A program made the position numbers and the translations under genes. The notes under the pieces are model-generated. The model was not told the origin of the DNA and did not search any database. It saw only the letters and a list, made by a program, of their open reading frames with translations. From NCBI GenBank assembly GCA_036925085.1, contig JAUPFP010000010.1, positions 3,819,568 through 3,883,567 of the forward strand: a stretch of DNA of 64,000 nucleotides, read 5' to 3'. Source of the stretch: Brachycybe producta (lineage: Eukaryota > Arthropoda > Diplopoda > Playtdesmida > Andrognathidae). Positions 32,316-42,785 of the stretch are shown here, piece by piece (within the stretch, counting starts at the first letter, position 1; the number at the start of each line of letters is the position of its first letter).

Positions 32316-33353
32316 TGCTCAGAGAAATCCAGTTTGGGATAAAAAAGAACCCCGAGATCACGGAATTTACTGACAGAGACCACAGGTCCAGCAGAGCACG
32401 AGAATGCCGAGAAGGACCTCTTTTGACCAAAATGCATAGAAGCACACTTTGGAAGGAATAACAACATGTGATTATGGTCAGACCATTGTATGATCATTTC
32501 CATGACACGAGTGCAACTCATTTTCATCATGGGTGATGCATTTAACATCGTCGGCATACATCAATAGTTTAACACTGTTGACATAAGGCAGATCATTAAT
32601 ATGGCAAAAATAATAGGTCCCAATACACTGCCCTGAACGACTTCACTGGGGACATCCCTAGGGCTGAAGTTCACCTCTCCTACTTGGACCTTTTGATTCT
32701 GTCCCGTAAGGAATGCACAAAGCCAGTTTGTTACTAAGTGGCTGACTAGTAGGTTATTTAGTTTAGCCAACAACATCCCATGAGGCACCCTGTCAAAAGC
32801 ACTTGCTAAGTCAGGGTAATGAGCTTGGACGCTTATCCGAGTGTCAACAAGTTCAGATGCAAAGTAAACTGGTGACCGAGATTGGGCGGTAGTTGCAAGG
32901 GAGCCCCTTTTTAAATATATGGCAAACTAAAGCAATTTTCCAGACACCAGGAAGAAACCCAGAACTAAAAGAAAGGAGGAACAGTGCACAGACAGGGACT
33001 GCTAGCTCAGCAGCACAGTGTTTAAGTACACTTGCGGGGATGCCATCTGGGCCAGTAGCACAGGTAGGCCTCAAAGCCTGGAGTTCTGCAGCAACACTAT
33101 GTACCCTAAATAGATCAACTACACCCAAGTCAATAAAATTATCCACATGGTGAATGGTGGGGCTAGTAGCCGGATTAAAGTTTTTCCCGAATTCTTGACA
33201 AAGCAAATTGGCTCGGTCGATGTCAGAAGTGAGAATATTTCCAGATGTGTCGATGAGTGGAGGCAATGATGGGGTGAAATTCATTTTCTTCCTTGCAAAG
33301 CGATAAAAAAGATGAAGGATCGCTACTGGAAACAACCCGAAGCTCCTCATCAA
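32282..33353 (-). pseudogene. LINE ORF2 reverse transcriptase, YADD box intact
   Basis: Fragments in shifting frames: ATGPDGIPASVLKHC, WKIALVCHIFKKG and NYRPISVTS (32853-33353); VPHGMLLAKL, then VVQGSVLGPIIFAI (32561-32788). After a one-base frameshift comes INDLPYVNSVKLLMYADDVK, with the catalytic YADD codons at 32547-32558. Then SKFRDLGVLF (32282-32557). The palm catalytic Asp pair survives but the reading frame does not. It copies the element RNA in living relatives. Confidence 0.85.
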
Positions 33354-33653
33354 TAGTGACTTGTCTTACAAGGTTTGTAGGCAGCCAAGTCAGAGCATGC
33401 ACCAGAGTTTTTCCACCTGTGCCATTTCCGCAGTTTAGAATTGAAGAGTATTTTCTGCACTGCAGTGGTAGCTCCTGGCTTTTTACGAACTGAATGTATC
33501 GGGGCCCACTTGTCCATAATTTGTAAGATAACAGTGTGAAATGTGAGCTAGACATGGTCCACATCAGATGTCCAACCTGAAGATACCCGCTCCACTGATT
33601 GTAAATCAGATCTGATGCCATCCAAGGCTCGCTGACTCAATGAGCATCTTTGC

Positions 33654-34316
33654 TTAATTCCATGGAAGACCTTTATCCCAGACAAGGTAAATAGAATAGA
33701 AACATGTGGGGGAGTCACTGAGTGTGAATGGTTCATCTGGTCTAACATAAGTAACAGAATATGGACAGTCAAAGAATAGTAGGCTCAGAGTATTATCACC
33801 ACGAGTAGGAAAGGTGACCATCTGGACATAACCAAGGCTGAATAAACCAGCAGTAAAGTCGGTGTCAATGCGGCGAGGAGAAGATCCATCCATCCAGTCA
33901 ATAAGAGGGCAGTTAAAGTTCCCAACTATGACAGCAGGTAGTAGGTCCTGCAGAGTTCGGAGGAGATCAGTAGTTTCTGGAGAGGAGGCTGCACTGGCAG
34001 GACTTTGGTAGCACACAATAAGGTGCATTGGAGTTGTTCTGCCACAGATGTCAACACTAAGAAGTTCACCACCCACTCTGCTCTGAGTCATAGATGAGTA
34101 GCAAAGGTTATCAGAAAGCAGCAGGCAGACACCTCCTCCACATGACTCCCTGTCGCAATGAAGGATAGAGTAGCCTGGTGGGCAGATCATAAAGTCCAGG
34201 ATCCCGGAATGTAGCCAAGTTTCCACTACACAGAAACACTCAATATCCATTCTGGAACACACAAATGCGCAGAAAAGATCTAGCTTATTACAAAAGCTAC
34301 GAGCATTGATCAGCAT
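33654..34316 (-). pseudogene. LINE ORF2 endonuclease domain, catalytic residues lost
   Basis: Opens MLINARSFCNKLDLF, then CFCVVETWLHSG (the ETWL motif), ESCGGGVCLLL, VCYQSP, VIVGNFNCPLIDW and TFPTRGDNTLSLLF. In active apurinic-type endonucleases the corresponding motifs are GDFN, N.LDL and SDH. Here the aspartates read N, S and S (GNFN, LSL, SDSP). The domain would therefore be inactive even without the downstream frameshifts. Its normal role is nicking target DNA to prime reverse transcription. Confidence 0.8.
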
Positions 34317-34360
34317 GCCGGTTATTCCTGATGGTGTGGTTGCAATACCATAAGCTGGAT

Positions 34361-35372
34361 TTAAAGGTTGTGGGGGCTATACAGGAATACCCCTGCTCGG
34401 CAGATCAGGTTGGACTGAGTGGTCAGATGTGGGATAAGAGCTGGTAGAGGCAAGCTGGGCGCTTCCTCATCATGCGAAGGGTCTGGTCCCCTCCATTCGC
34501 GAACTGATATGTCCATTGGCCAAAATGACTCATCAATGAGTCTGTCAAGCATAGACACAAAGAACGAGGCAGAGTACCTGCTAGGTCGCGACACTTTGAT
34601 GTCGGGGACACCAACATTCGTTCCACGGAAAAATTTAACCAAGTCATCAGAAAAAGTGTTAGGCTCACAACTAGCCACAAAAAGCCGCAGAAGTTTTGGG
34701 CGACCACTGAAGGAACCATCACTCGTCTGTTTCCCAATGAGAAGTGGTTGTCTACGGACTGGCTTGTGAACGGTAGGGATCGTTGAAGGTCGATTGTTGT
34801 TGGAAGACTGAGTTGGAGGCCCGTCTTGGGGCAGGCCGGGCCATTGCCAAACCCCGAGAGGTAACATTGGCCCAAGACTACCCCTGGCTTCGCTCACAGT
34901 CAACATTAGGCACATTTCCGGTCTGAATACTCACTGGGTCAGTGGGCAGGATCGGAGATATCACTGTTGGGGTTAAACCCCCAACCAGATTGAGCTGGCT
35001 GTCAGGGACGGCTGGGACAGCGAGAGTCTCTTGTAAGTTGAGATGATATGGCATGCCAAGAGTTGAGTGGCCCTCCAGTGAGTTAAGACGGCTATTCGTG
35101 GTGGATACAAAGGTGTTTACAACAGAGAGTAGACCGTTTAACTTTTCCTCTATGACGGTAAGTGGGGAAGAATGAACGGTAGGGCTATGGTCGGCCAAAG
35201 TTAGCTCACCATTAACACAGGGCATGTCTTGTACAAGGAGATCGATAAGGCCAAACAACCTTTTACTTTGATCGGCTGTCCATGTTTTTTTTTGGAAGAT
35301 ACAGTCAAGAATAGTTTTTATTTCAAGACCGAAAGCAGATCTAGCGTTTGATTGGGTGTACTCGACGTCCAT
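34361..35372 (-). pseudogene. LINE ORF1 with RNA-binding-like fold, frameshifted
   Basis: Two overlapping frames. The upstream one (34878-35372, starting MDVEYTQSNARS) has heptad-like leucines (IEEKLNGLLSVVNTF, NSRLNSLEG), suggesting a coiled coil. The downstream one (34361-34915) has a Pro/Gln linker and then LLRLFVASCEPNTFSDDL, VKFFRGTNVG, ASFFVSMLDRLIDESFWP. That pattern resembles the RRM-like module of many LINE ORF1 proteins, which bind the element RNA. The frame change near 34900 breaks the product. Confidence 0.65.
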
Positions 35373-35637
35373 TACCTTTATTCCGCGATAAACACTATAA
35401 ATTTTGTTATTCTAATATAGCGGCAAACCCAGAACAGCCGTCTATATTAACTGAGAGTACTGCTCATCAAGTAGCTTTTTTTCATAAAAATGCGTCCTTC
35501 TGAAAACGTTTTTACATTTTTATATCTGTAAACTACACGCACAAACAATATAGTTCACTTAAGTTACACCGGAAGCGTTCAGTTCAATTGATTACCATTA
35601 AAAATCAGTTAAAACAACGCGATTAAAACAATAGATG

Positions 35638-36535
35638 AACACTTTCCAATTTTTTTTTACATTTTATCACTAGATAAACATATGCTTAAAGTGCACATTG
35701 CACTTTGAACCATCAAAACTTGGACAACTTTAAGAGCCTACAGTGAAAAAAAACTTACAAAAATCTTCGCATGTAGGCGCTTCTGTAGCTGTGACGTCAT
35801 CATGTGGTAAAAAAAATCAATTTTGATACACTTTTGTCCGCCATTTTCTCTCTTATCGATGGATAAAAGTGGGTATATTTTAATAACGACTCTTTTTTGG
35901 GTAAATATGCACTACTGAAAAAAGGAAGAGCAACTTTTGATCTACAATGGTGAGTAATTTGAGTCGTATACAATTAGTGGTCAAATTTTAGGGTACTATG
36001 AAACTTATGGTTAGTGGGAAATTTAGATCCTATAAAATGTATAAACGGAGGAGCGTTTGTCACCTATGGGATTTAACATGAGCTAAAAAAATACGAGATT
36101 TTAAAATGAAATTAAAAATAGAAAAACTAATTATAAACTTGTACCAACGTATCACTAGATTAGCAATATTGTTATGTACATATTGCAATTAGAATTTTGA
36201 AAATAACAATTTTCGTTGCAGAAAACAAAACATTTGCCTGAACCATGTTTTTTTTTTAAAATAGGAATTTCCCTTTCTCATTGGTTTCAATGGCTTAGCT
36301 GTGGGGCGCCACTAAACGGCGAAAAGTGGAACTATAATTGTCATCTGCTAATATTCAAAATGGCGTCACACATATAGGCTCTTAAATATGAAAAATAAAC
36401 ATACTGCCGCAACAGTGTATTTTAAAAATTAACATTTTTTCTTTAACATCGGGGTCTATGGGCTCAATAGAAAAACGATGCTAGCGCTCTTTGTGGAGAT
36501 TTTCTGAAGTAAATTTTGCTATGCAGCCTCTTAAA
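35638..36535 (-). mobile_element. TTAA palindromic element with nested TTAA MITE
   Basis: Left part with AAAGTGCACATTGCACTTTG and TTGGACAACTTTAA; right part from 36386 with ATATGAAAAATAAACATAC and AACGATGCTAGCGCTC to GCAGCCTCTTAA. Uninterrupted copies read ACAACTTTAAATATGAAAAA, so the insertion point is visible to the base. One arm of the palindrome is missing. Confidence 0.75.
35734..36381. mobile_element. TTAA-flanked MITE, copy with extra 230 bp
   Basis: GAGCCTACAGTG start and ATATAGGCTC end, with TTAA at 35730-35733 and 36382-36385. It matches 16352-16765 throughout, except for an extra segment at about 35868-36100 (GTGGGTATATTTTAATAACG onwards) absent from the other copy. TGACGTCA near 35793 and GGCGCCACTAAACGGCG are kept. 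Non-coding. Confidence 0.8.
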
Positions 36536-36965
36536 AGTCCAATATATAAATTTGAACATTACATGCAATAATCATCACTCACAAAAACAGGTTTCTGAAT
36601 CCGCACACTTGGCCAATTTAATTTGTTGTTGTAACAGGTCATTTAATTCCAACAGGAAATGAATAAATTACAAAAAAATTAATATTACTGGACATGACAG
36701 TTATTGCTTTATTTCCTGTCTGATCCTCACTAACCATTTGTTTGCCTATATTGATTTATAAACAAACAGCAATCATTCCAATCAAATTACAAGTTATATT
36801 TATTAACAATTACAAACAATTTCACATTTGGAAATTGGCATATTTGTTTCATAGAAGTAGCTTCTGTTTAAACAACCAAATGTTAGAAATCTTTTTTTTA
36901 TTATTAGGCCTACTGTTATGTAACAAAAAATTCGCAAACAACCCTTACATAAAAAAAATCTTTTG
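36536..36965. other. Spacer with no recognised feature
   Basis: AT-rich; overlapping frames at 36742-37012 on both strands show no motif I recognise. Confidence 0.4.
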
Positions 36966-36967
36966 TA

Positions 36968-37866
36968 CGGAGCCCTGTAAAGAACATGCGAGATTTTTTT
37001 AAAACTCGACATGTCAACTTTAATCTCGGCATGTCGTGTCGACTTTTATCTCGACATGCCGACTTTTATCTCGACATGCCGACTTTAATCTCGACATGTC
37101 GACTTTAATCTCGACATGCCGACGTTTATCTCGACATGTCGACTTTTTCCAGAATCTCGACAAGTCGACTTTTAGTCTCGACAAGTCGACTCTTAACCTC
37201 GACATGTCGACTCTTAACCTCGACATGTCGACTCTTAACCTCGACATGTCGACTTTAATCTCGACATGTCGACTTTAATCTCGACATGTCGACTTTAAAC
37301 TCGACATGTCGACTTTAAACTCGACATGTCGACTTTAAACTCGACATGTCGACTTTAATCTCGACATTTCGACTTTAATCTCGACATGTCGACTTTAAAC
37401 TCGACATTTCGACTTTAAACTCGACATTTCGACTTTAAACTCGACATTTCGACTTTAAACTCGACATTTCGACTTTTAATCTCTTTTATTCAGCTATGTT
37501 AATTATGCCATGTTGTGTGCACCATACTCTAATAATTAAAGTATTGCTGCTACAACATGGCAACGTGGCATAATTAACATGGCCGAATAAAAGAGATTAA
37601 AAGTCGAGATACTGGAAAAAGTCGACATGTCGAGATTAAAGGCGACATGTCAAGATTCTGGAAAAAGTCGACATGTCTAGATTCTGGAAAAAGTCGAAAT
37701 GTCGAGATTATGGAAAAAGTCGACATGTCGAGATTAAAGTCGACATGTTGAGATTATGGAAAAAGTCGAAATGTCGAGATTAAAGTCGACATGTCGAGAT
37801 TCTGGAAAAAATCCAAATGTCGAAATTTAAAAAAAAAAATCTCGCATGTCCTTTACAGGAGCTCTG
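36968..37866. mobile_element. TCGACATGTCGA foldback with extended arms
   Basis: TA then CGGAGCCCTGTAAAG at the left and CTTTACAGGAGCTCTG then TA at the right. The left arm has about 22 near-exact units of TCGACATGTCGACTTTAA or a close variant. The core CTATGTTAATTATGCC pairs with GGCATAATTAACATGGCC around a short loop. The right arm is inverted with CTGGAAAAAG spacers. Runs of units sharing one variant (CATTTCGAC near 37400-37460, CTCTTAACC near 37190-37240) show local duplication. Frames are artefacts. Confidence 0.85.
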
Positions 37867-38376
37867 TATAAAGTCGACATGTCGAGATTAAAAAAAATTG
37901 CAAAAGTCATCTGCAGGGCTCCTTACAAAATTTTTTTTTTGTTATATAAAAGGAAAAAAAAAATGTGATAGTCAGGGGGTGCTTTGAAGTTTGAAGTTAT
38001 TAAATCGAAAGTTATTACTCAATGTCTAGACAAGGAAAGAACTGGCAGAAGAGGTTTTCAAAAGCGGCAACAATGAAAATGAAAAACAAATCTTTTTTTT
38101 GCTCTTACTTTTAGAATAATAGAATATGTTTCTGTTATTTGTAACTTTATAATAGTGTAAACAGAAGAAGAAATTAAAGTTTGCAAAGAAAAGACGGAAA
38201 GCTAATTCGAAGATTGTGGTTAAAGGAAGGGGGAAAAAAACAATGGTTGAAATTCTGCTAAATTGCATAAACAGCAAAATGAACAGCCCCCCAAAAAAGC
38301 TTAAAATGAACAAATTAACTATAAAGCTATGTTTAAAATAGAAAAAAGTTTTAAAGATGGCTTTATAATTATTGAT
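37867..38376. other. Foldback end fragment, then spacer
   Basis: 37869-37920 is a second, different foldback end (GTCGACATGTCGAG, then TCTGCAGGGCTCC) of the 7.9-kb subfamily, fused directly to the previous element. The rest is AT-rich without recognised features; the minus-strand frame at 38026-38313 is Phe/Leu-rich low complexity. Confidence 0.5.
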
Positions 38377-38605
38377 TAGGAATGGGACATATTCGAATTC
38401 TCGAATCTTGAAAAATATTCACGATTCGAAAATTCGAATCTTCGCGCTTTTTTGCGTACATTTTCGAATCTTTCGAATCCTAACCTAAAAAAACTGCTAA
38501 AAACTTTGGTAAAATTAGTTTTAACTCCATTGACGTCCAATAGAAGCGTTCACTAAGAAAAAACATGGCGATTGTTGCAATTTCGGTGTTGTACCCAGAT
38601 CACCA

Positions 38606-38607
<2 letters not shown>

Positions 38608-38682
<75 letters not shown>
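38608..38682. repeat. (AAT)n microsatellite inside the hAT MITE
   Basis: About 25 uninterrupted AAT units between ACCAATATAAT and ATATCACCTTGTGG. The homologous site in the 60274-60682 copy reads only AAACCAATATCATCTCC, so the microsatellite arose inside this copy. The poly-Ile frame over it is an artefact. Confidence 0.9.
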
Positions 38683-38730
38683 TCACCTTGTGGTGACCCA
38701 GAGTGTCACACTTTTTTTTTATTAATATTA

Positions 38731-38915
38731 ATTAGCAGGGTAACCCGTCATAAATGACGGGAGCAAAATTCTAGTTTAATTTGGGTTCTTGGATCAGAAA
38801 AGTGCAACATAAAGTTGACCACGAGAAAAAAACCGGTTCATTTAAATTTAAATAAAGTCCGACGTGCTTAAACGTTTTTGTCCTTGTTTGTACAGCATTA
38901 CACACAGTTTCTATA
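38731..38915 (-). mobile_element. Helitron-like 3' end, TTAG variant
   Basis: The terminus reads TTAGCAGGGTAACCCG, a mutated form of CTAGTGGGGTAACCCG, then the hairpin, AAAATTCTAGTTTAATTTGG, GCAACATAAAGTTGACC, AAAGTCCGACGTGCTTAAAC and CTTGTTTGTACAGCATTAC. Short-form member; its 5' side joins the truncated LTR of family A. Confidence 0.6.
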
Positions 38916-39130
38916 TTTAGATCCGATTGGCGGAGTGATACCTGTAGGACCATGGTCACTTGAACCTCGTTACACCTCGTAGGTGTACACAGGTTCAAGG
39001 TATAAAAGGACCATGTTCCGCTTTGTTTTTCGTCCACTCTTTTGCTCAACTTTTTGTACTACATCGATTTTATCCGAATCACATCATGGGCACGTGGGCA
39101 CCTTTGATTCTCAACGTTCATTCTTGTGAT

Positions 39131-39842
39131 TGTGACCGGGTGGTCACTAAAAACTAGCATCTTAAATTGTTTAAATTAAATCTCAACTGAAATACAATAT
39201 TTGTAATTTATTGTTTTTGAAAACCCATTAGCTGGTGGCAACTTTATGAGCATCTATCCTGACTCCTTTTTGGTAGTTGGTGACCTAAGGTCACTAACTT
39301 CTTTCTTTGTTTTTTTAGTTGTTTATTGTTGAGGGCTGTTATGACAGGTTGCTGAAATTATTTGAATTCAAATATTCATATGGTTTCAGTTGGTGGTTGT
39401 AACAGTTATATTCAAAATTAGCAAGCTTATTGGTTTTTTCAGAGTGACAGTTAATTTTAAATACAAAATAGGGCCTATAAAAGGGTAAATCTTGGAGATG
39501 AGAGCATTGTTGTTGTAACTGTAGTTGTTGTTGTCGTACTAAAATGTAACGATCTGGGCAGTTCCCCTCCTGGTGGAGACCAGGTTGGGAATGCGCCCAG
39601 GAAATATGTGTTTGAAGGCTTAGGCCTATATGTTTTGTACTGTATTTGAATGGCAAAGACCAATAGCTAAGTATGATGTTTTTATGTATTTGAAAATTGA
39701 AGGCATAGCCCTCACCTATTTTGACTACTGATGTTTTGGTACCTGTGTATATGGAAGACAAGGCTCTAATAAAGTGATGCAACTACAGATGTGTGATGTT
39801 ATTACTACAGAGTTTTTATTTATATATGTGACTCCGGTCACA
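39131..39842 (+). repeat. 5' LTR of the 3.1-kb element
   Basis: Termini TGTGACCGG and CCGGTCACA are a perfect 9-bp inverted repeat. It differs from the 3' LTR by eye only at 39355 (A here, G at 41743). The 147-codon minus-strand frame in each LTR is identical except for the residue at this site. That frame has no recognisable domain, and its position in an LTR makes a protein function doubtful. Confidence 0.93.
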
Positions 39843-39845
39843 ACT

Positions 39846-39863
39846 TGGAGGTTCTACCGAGAT
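39846..39863 (+). promoter_or_regulatory. Primer binding site, glutamine tRNA type
   Basis: TGGAGGTTCTACCGAGAT begins three bases after the LTR. It complements the 3' end of animal tRNA-Gln (AATCTCGGTGGAACCT plus CCA, from memory) except at one position. It primes minus-strand DNA synthesis. Confidence 0.75.
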
Positions 39864-41501
39864 GGAATTGGATTGGTTCTGGGTTCTGGTCCTGGTCCTG
39901 AGGTTTGTCACTTGGAATGGTTTTTCTCATCTAGTTGGAGTGCTGGTTGTGTTTTTCAACATCAAATGAAGTGTTCTACCCAGTCCACTGGAGATGGATC
40001 AGGAAAATTGAACTTGTTTTTGGTTCTGAATGTTTGGGGCATGAAATTGAGCTGTTCTTCTATTGAGTCTACTGGGAATCTGGTTCTAAGTGTTTGGCAC
40101 ATAGAATTGAGCTGTTCTTTCAGCCCCCTAACAAGGTAATCAGATGAGTTTCATTTTGCTTGTTGGTCCAAGTGTTCAGGACATAGAATTGAGCTGTTTT
40201 CCAAGGCAACCAAAATGTTTGGAAAAATGAACTGAACTGAATTATGATATCTGAAACTGGATCAGACTGGATCAGATTTTTCGATATTTTCATCCGACAG
40301 ATTTAAATTGGAAAGTTTGCTGTTTCTGTTCTTGAACTTGTGTTTTCATCTTAATTCTATGGCAGATCATGAATCAAGTGCATGTCATGGCTGTACAACA
40401 TGATTTGGCTTGGTGAGTGTGTGGTGAAACAGTGCTTGATCTGACCACCTGGTGATGGCTACTGGCCTAGGTCATGAACTGGTGCTAGTGGTCATGTTTT
40501 TTTTGAGAGAATGTGCCATTGAGACAGATCTGCTGAGCCATCAGCAAAAACTTGAAATAGTGCATCTAGTTAGGATGGATCCACTAATTAGGCAGAAAAG
40601 TTGCAGCATTGTTCATCTATAGATTCATATTGGAACTAAAAAAGCTAAATTTTGGTTTCTGGTTCGATTTTTGAAAATTTCTGTTGGGGCATTCTGCTAA
40701 ACAGTGTTTGAGATGAAACCCATAAAGATCAGATTTAGTTTTTTTGAAAAAAATGTACAATGTGGCCGACTTTTTGGAACAAGACAGAACTGATTCACAT
40801 GGAACTGGCTGAACATCTCAGTACTTGCAATATGGTTGATAAAAAACACAGTTGGCATTGAAAGAAACAGAATTTACATAAAATTTATGTTGTATTTTTT
40901 GCTTGTGTAAATGTTCCTACATTCTGTGAAACTAGTAAGCAGAAACTAGCTATTGGGTTTTTGAGAAATTATTTTACAAGTAACAGTATCGAAAAGTTAA
41001 TTCTTAATGTACAAAATTTTGTCAGTAATTTTTCTTCATTTTAGTGATATTTCAGACAATTTTACTTGAAACTAAACTTAAGAAATGATTTGATTGTCAC
41101 ACTTCAGTTATTTTTTGATTATCATTTGTTGGCATGTGTAGATCTGGGCAAAATTGCATTAGTTTTGAACATCACACTATAATTTTGTGAAAATCGACCT
41201 AACTTATTTAAAAAAAATTGTGGGTGTAGTTTGAGTGACATAAAGTAAACATAGTTTTGTTGTTGATAGATTCAAATTATGAAACAAAATTCAGGATGGT
41301 ATACTTAAAAATTATGCATTTTATTTAATTTTTATTTAGAACCTCACAAAAAAAAAACTTCTGTTGTTGTTTGTGGTTTAGAGACTTAAAAATTGTCACT
41401 TGTTTGGATGTATAAACTTTAGAATGATTGTTTCAAATTTTTGAATTTTGTTTTGTAATTTATGAAATATAGAACAGTTTTATTGTCGTGGGACACGACA
41501 A

Positions 41502-41518
41502 GAGTAAGGGGGGGAATG
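41502..41518 (+). promoter_or_regulatory. Polypurine tract
   Basis: GAGTAAGGGGGGGAATG directly precedes the 3' LTR at 41519. A purine run in this place primes plus-strand synthesis in LTR retrotransposons; here it fixes the element orientation. Confidence 0.85.
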
Positions 41519-42230
41519 TGTGACCGGGTGGTCACTAAAAACTAGCATCTTAAATTGTTTAAATTAAATCTCAACTGAAATACAATATTTGTAATTTATT
41601 GTTTTTGAAAACCCATTAGCTGGTGGCAACTTTATGAGCATCTATCCTGACTCCTTTTTGGTAGTTGGTGACCTAAGGTCACTAACTTCTTTCTTTGTTT
41701 TTTTAGTTGTTTATTGTTGAGGGCTGTTATGACAGGTTGCTGGAATTATTTGAATTCAAATATTCATATGGTTTCAGTTGGTGGTTGTAACAGTTATATT
41801 CAAAATTAGCAAGCTTATTGGTTTTTTCAGAGTGACAGTTAATTTTAAATACAAAATAGGGCCTATAAAAGGGTAAATCTTGGAGATGAGAGCATTGTTG
41901 TTGTAACTGTAGTTGTTGTTGTCGTACTAAAATGTAACGATCTGGGCAGTTCCCCTCCTGGTGGAGACCAGGTTGGGAATGCGCCCAGGAAATATGTGTT
42001 TGAAGGCTTAGGCCTATATGTTTTGTACTGTATTTGAATGGCAAAGACCAATAGCTAAGTATGATGTTTTTATGTATTTGAAAATTGAAGGCATAGCCCT
42101 CACCTATTTTGACTACTGATGTTTTGGTACCTGTGTATATGGAAGACAAGGCTCTAATAAAGTGATGCAACTACAGATGTGTGATGTTATTACTACAGAG
42201 TTTTTATTTATATATGTGACTCCGGTCACA
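41519..42230 (+). repeat. 3' LTR of the 3.1-kb element
   Basis: Same length and sequence as the 5' LTR apart from the A/G difference. Near its 3' end it contains AATAAAGTGATGC on the plus strand, a possible polyadenylation signal. Confidence 0.93.
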
Positions 42231-42460
42231 TGATGTTACTGTTTCTGTACTAGAATGAATAGTGTTTATAATAAGAAACTGCGTTGTCTCAATGTTTGGA
42301 TACGAACCCTTCTCTAAACAGGCCGGAGACACCAAGCTCACGGTAAGTTACGGAGCAAGTCTTCAAAGAAGAAGAGCAGCGAACAGAAATGGATGGTCAC
42401 CATCCTTCTGAGCGATTTCACCCCTACTCAGGAGGACGTCTACAATCCGTCGTGTGTCCA

Positions 42461-42785
42461 TCCAGGTCTGTGTGTGTGTGTGTGTGTGTGGCTGTGTGTG
42501 TGTCACAAAAAACATTGAAGCACGTCGGAATTTATATAAATTTAAATGAATAAATGAACCACTTTTTTTTCTCAAGGTCAACTATATGACCATGATATTA
42601 AATAGAAGAGGGGGGGGGGAAGGTTGTAAAGTGTAGAGGGGGAGAGAGAAACGTGGAGGGAGAAAAAAGTCTGAGGGGGTGACTGAAATTGAAATGAAAG
42701 GAGTAAAAAAGGAAAAAAACGACGCGCATGCGCACAATTGCCTGTGAATTTTGCTCCCGTCATTTATGACGGGTTACGCCACTAG
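42461..42785 (+). mobile_element. Helitron-like element, plus strand, clean 5' end
   Basis: A then TCCAGGTCTGTG at 42461 in non-AT flanking DNA, which fixes the 5' terminus at TC. Then (GT)n, GAAGCACGTCGGAATTTAT, AAGGTCAACTATATG, purine-rich module, CGACGCGCATGCGC, hairpin CCCGTCATTTATGACGGG, TTACGCCA and CTAG with T following. 325 bp. Its 3' end abuts the right part of the hAT MITE. Confidence 0.75.

Larger units (their letters stand above)
31533..35395 (-). mobile_element. Nearly full-length CR1/Jockey-type LINE, decayed
   Basis: A 3.9-kb minus-strand non-LTR retrotransposon: ORF1-like region, apurinic-type endonuclease, reverse transcriptase and a C-terminal region, then an AATAAAG signal and (ATT)n tail at 31533-31555. 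Several frameshifts and stops break both ORFs, so it is not autonomous. The tail type and the VIPIWN C-terminus fit the CR1/L2/Jockey group; I cannot place the clade more precisely. Its C-terminus is related to the fragment at 13955-14545. Confidence 0.85.
39131..42230 (+). mobile_element. Young non-autonomous LTR retrotransposon, 3.1 kb
   Basis: Two 712-bp direct LTRs (39131-39842 and 41519-42230) flank 1676 bp of internal DNA. A 4-bp duplication TGAT stands at 39127-39130 and 42231-42234. A glutamine-tRNA-type primer site and a polypurine tract are in the right places. The internal region has no gag, protease, reverse transcriptase or integrase motif on either strand; the 121-codon frame at 39774-40139 matches nothing I know. 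It must be moved in trans, probably by a Ty3/gypsy-like partner outside the window. The orientation is plus, from primer site to polypurine tract. Confidence 0.92.
38925..42460 (+). mobile_element. LTR of family A, split by an LTR retrotransposon
   Basis: 38925-39130 carries GATTGGCGGAGTGATACC, GGACCATGGTCACTTG, TATA box GGTATAAAAGGACC (about 38998) and the ATCACATCATGGGC leader. 42231-42460 resumes with AAACTGCGTTGTCTCAATG and CTTCTCTAAACAGGCCGG. Together they match the 16976-17393 and 57363-58035 copies in order. Both outer ends are missing, replaced by Helitron-like copies. Confidence 0.75.

Noticed and set aside
39339..42170. Duplicated 147-codon protein on the minus strand
   Set aside because: It lies inside the two LTRs and is identical because the LTRs are identical. 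No domain is recognised and retrotransposon LTRs rarely encode antisense proteins.
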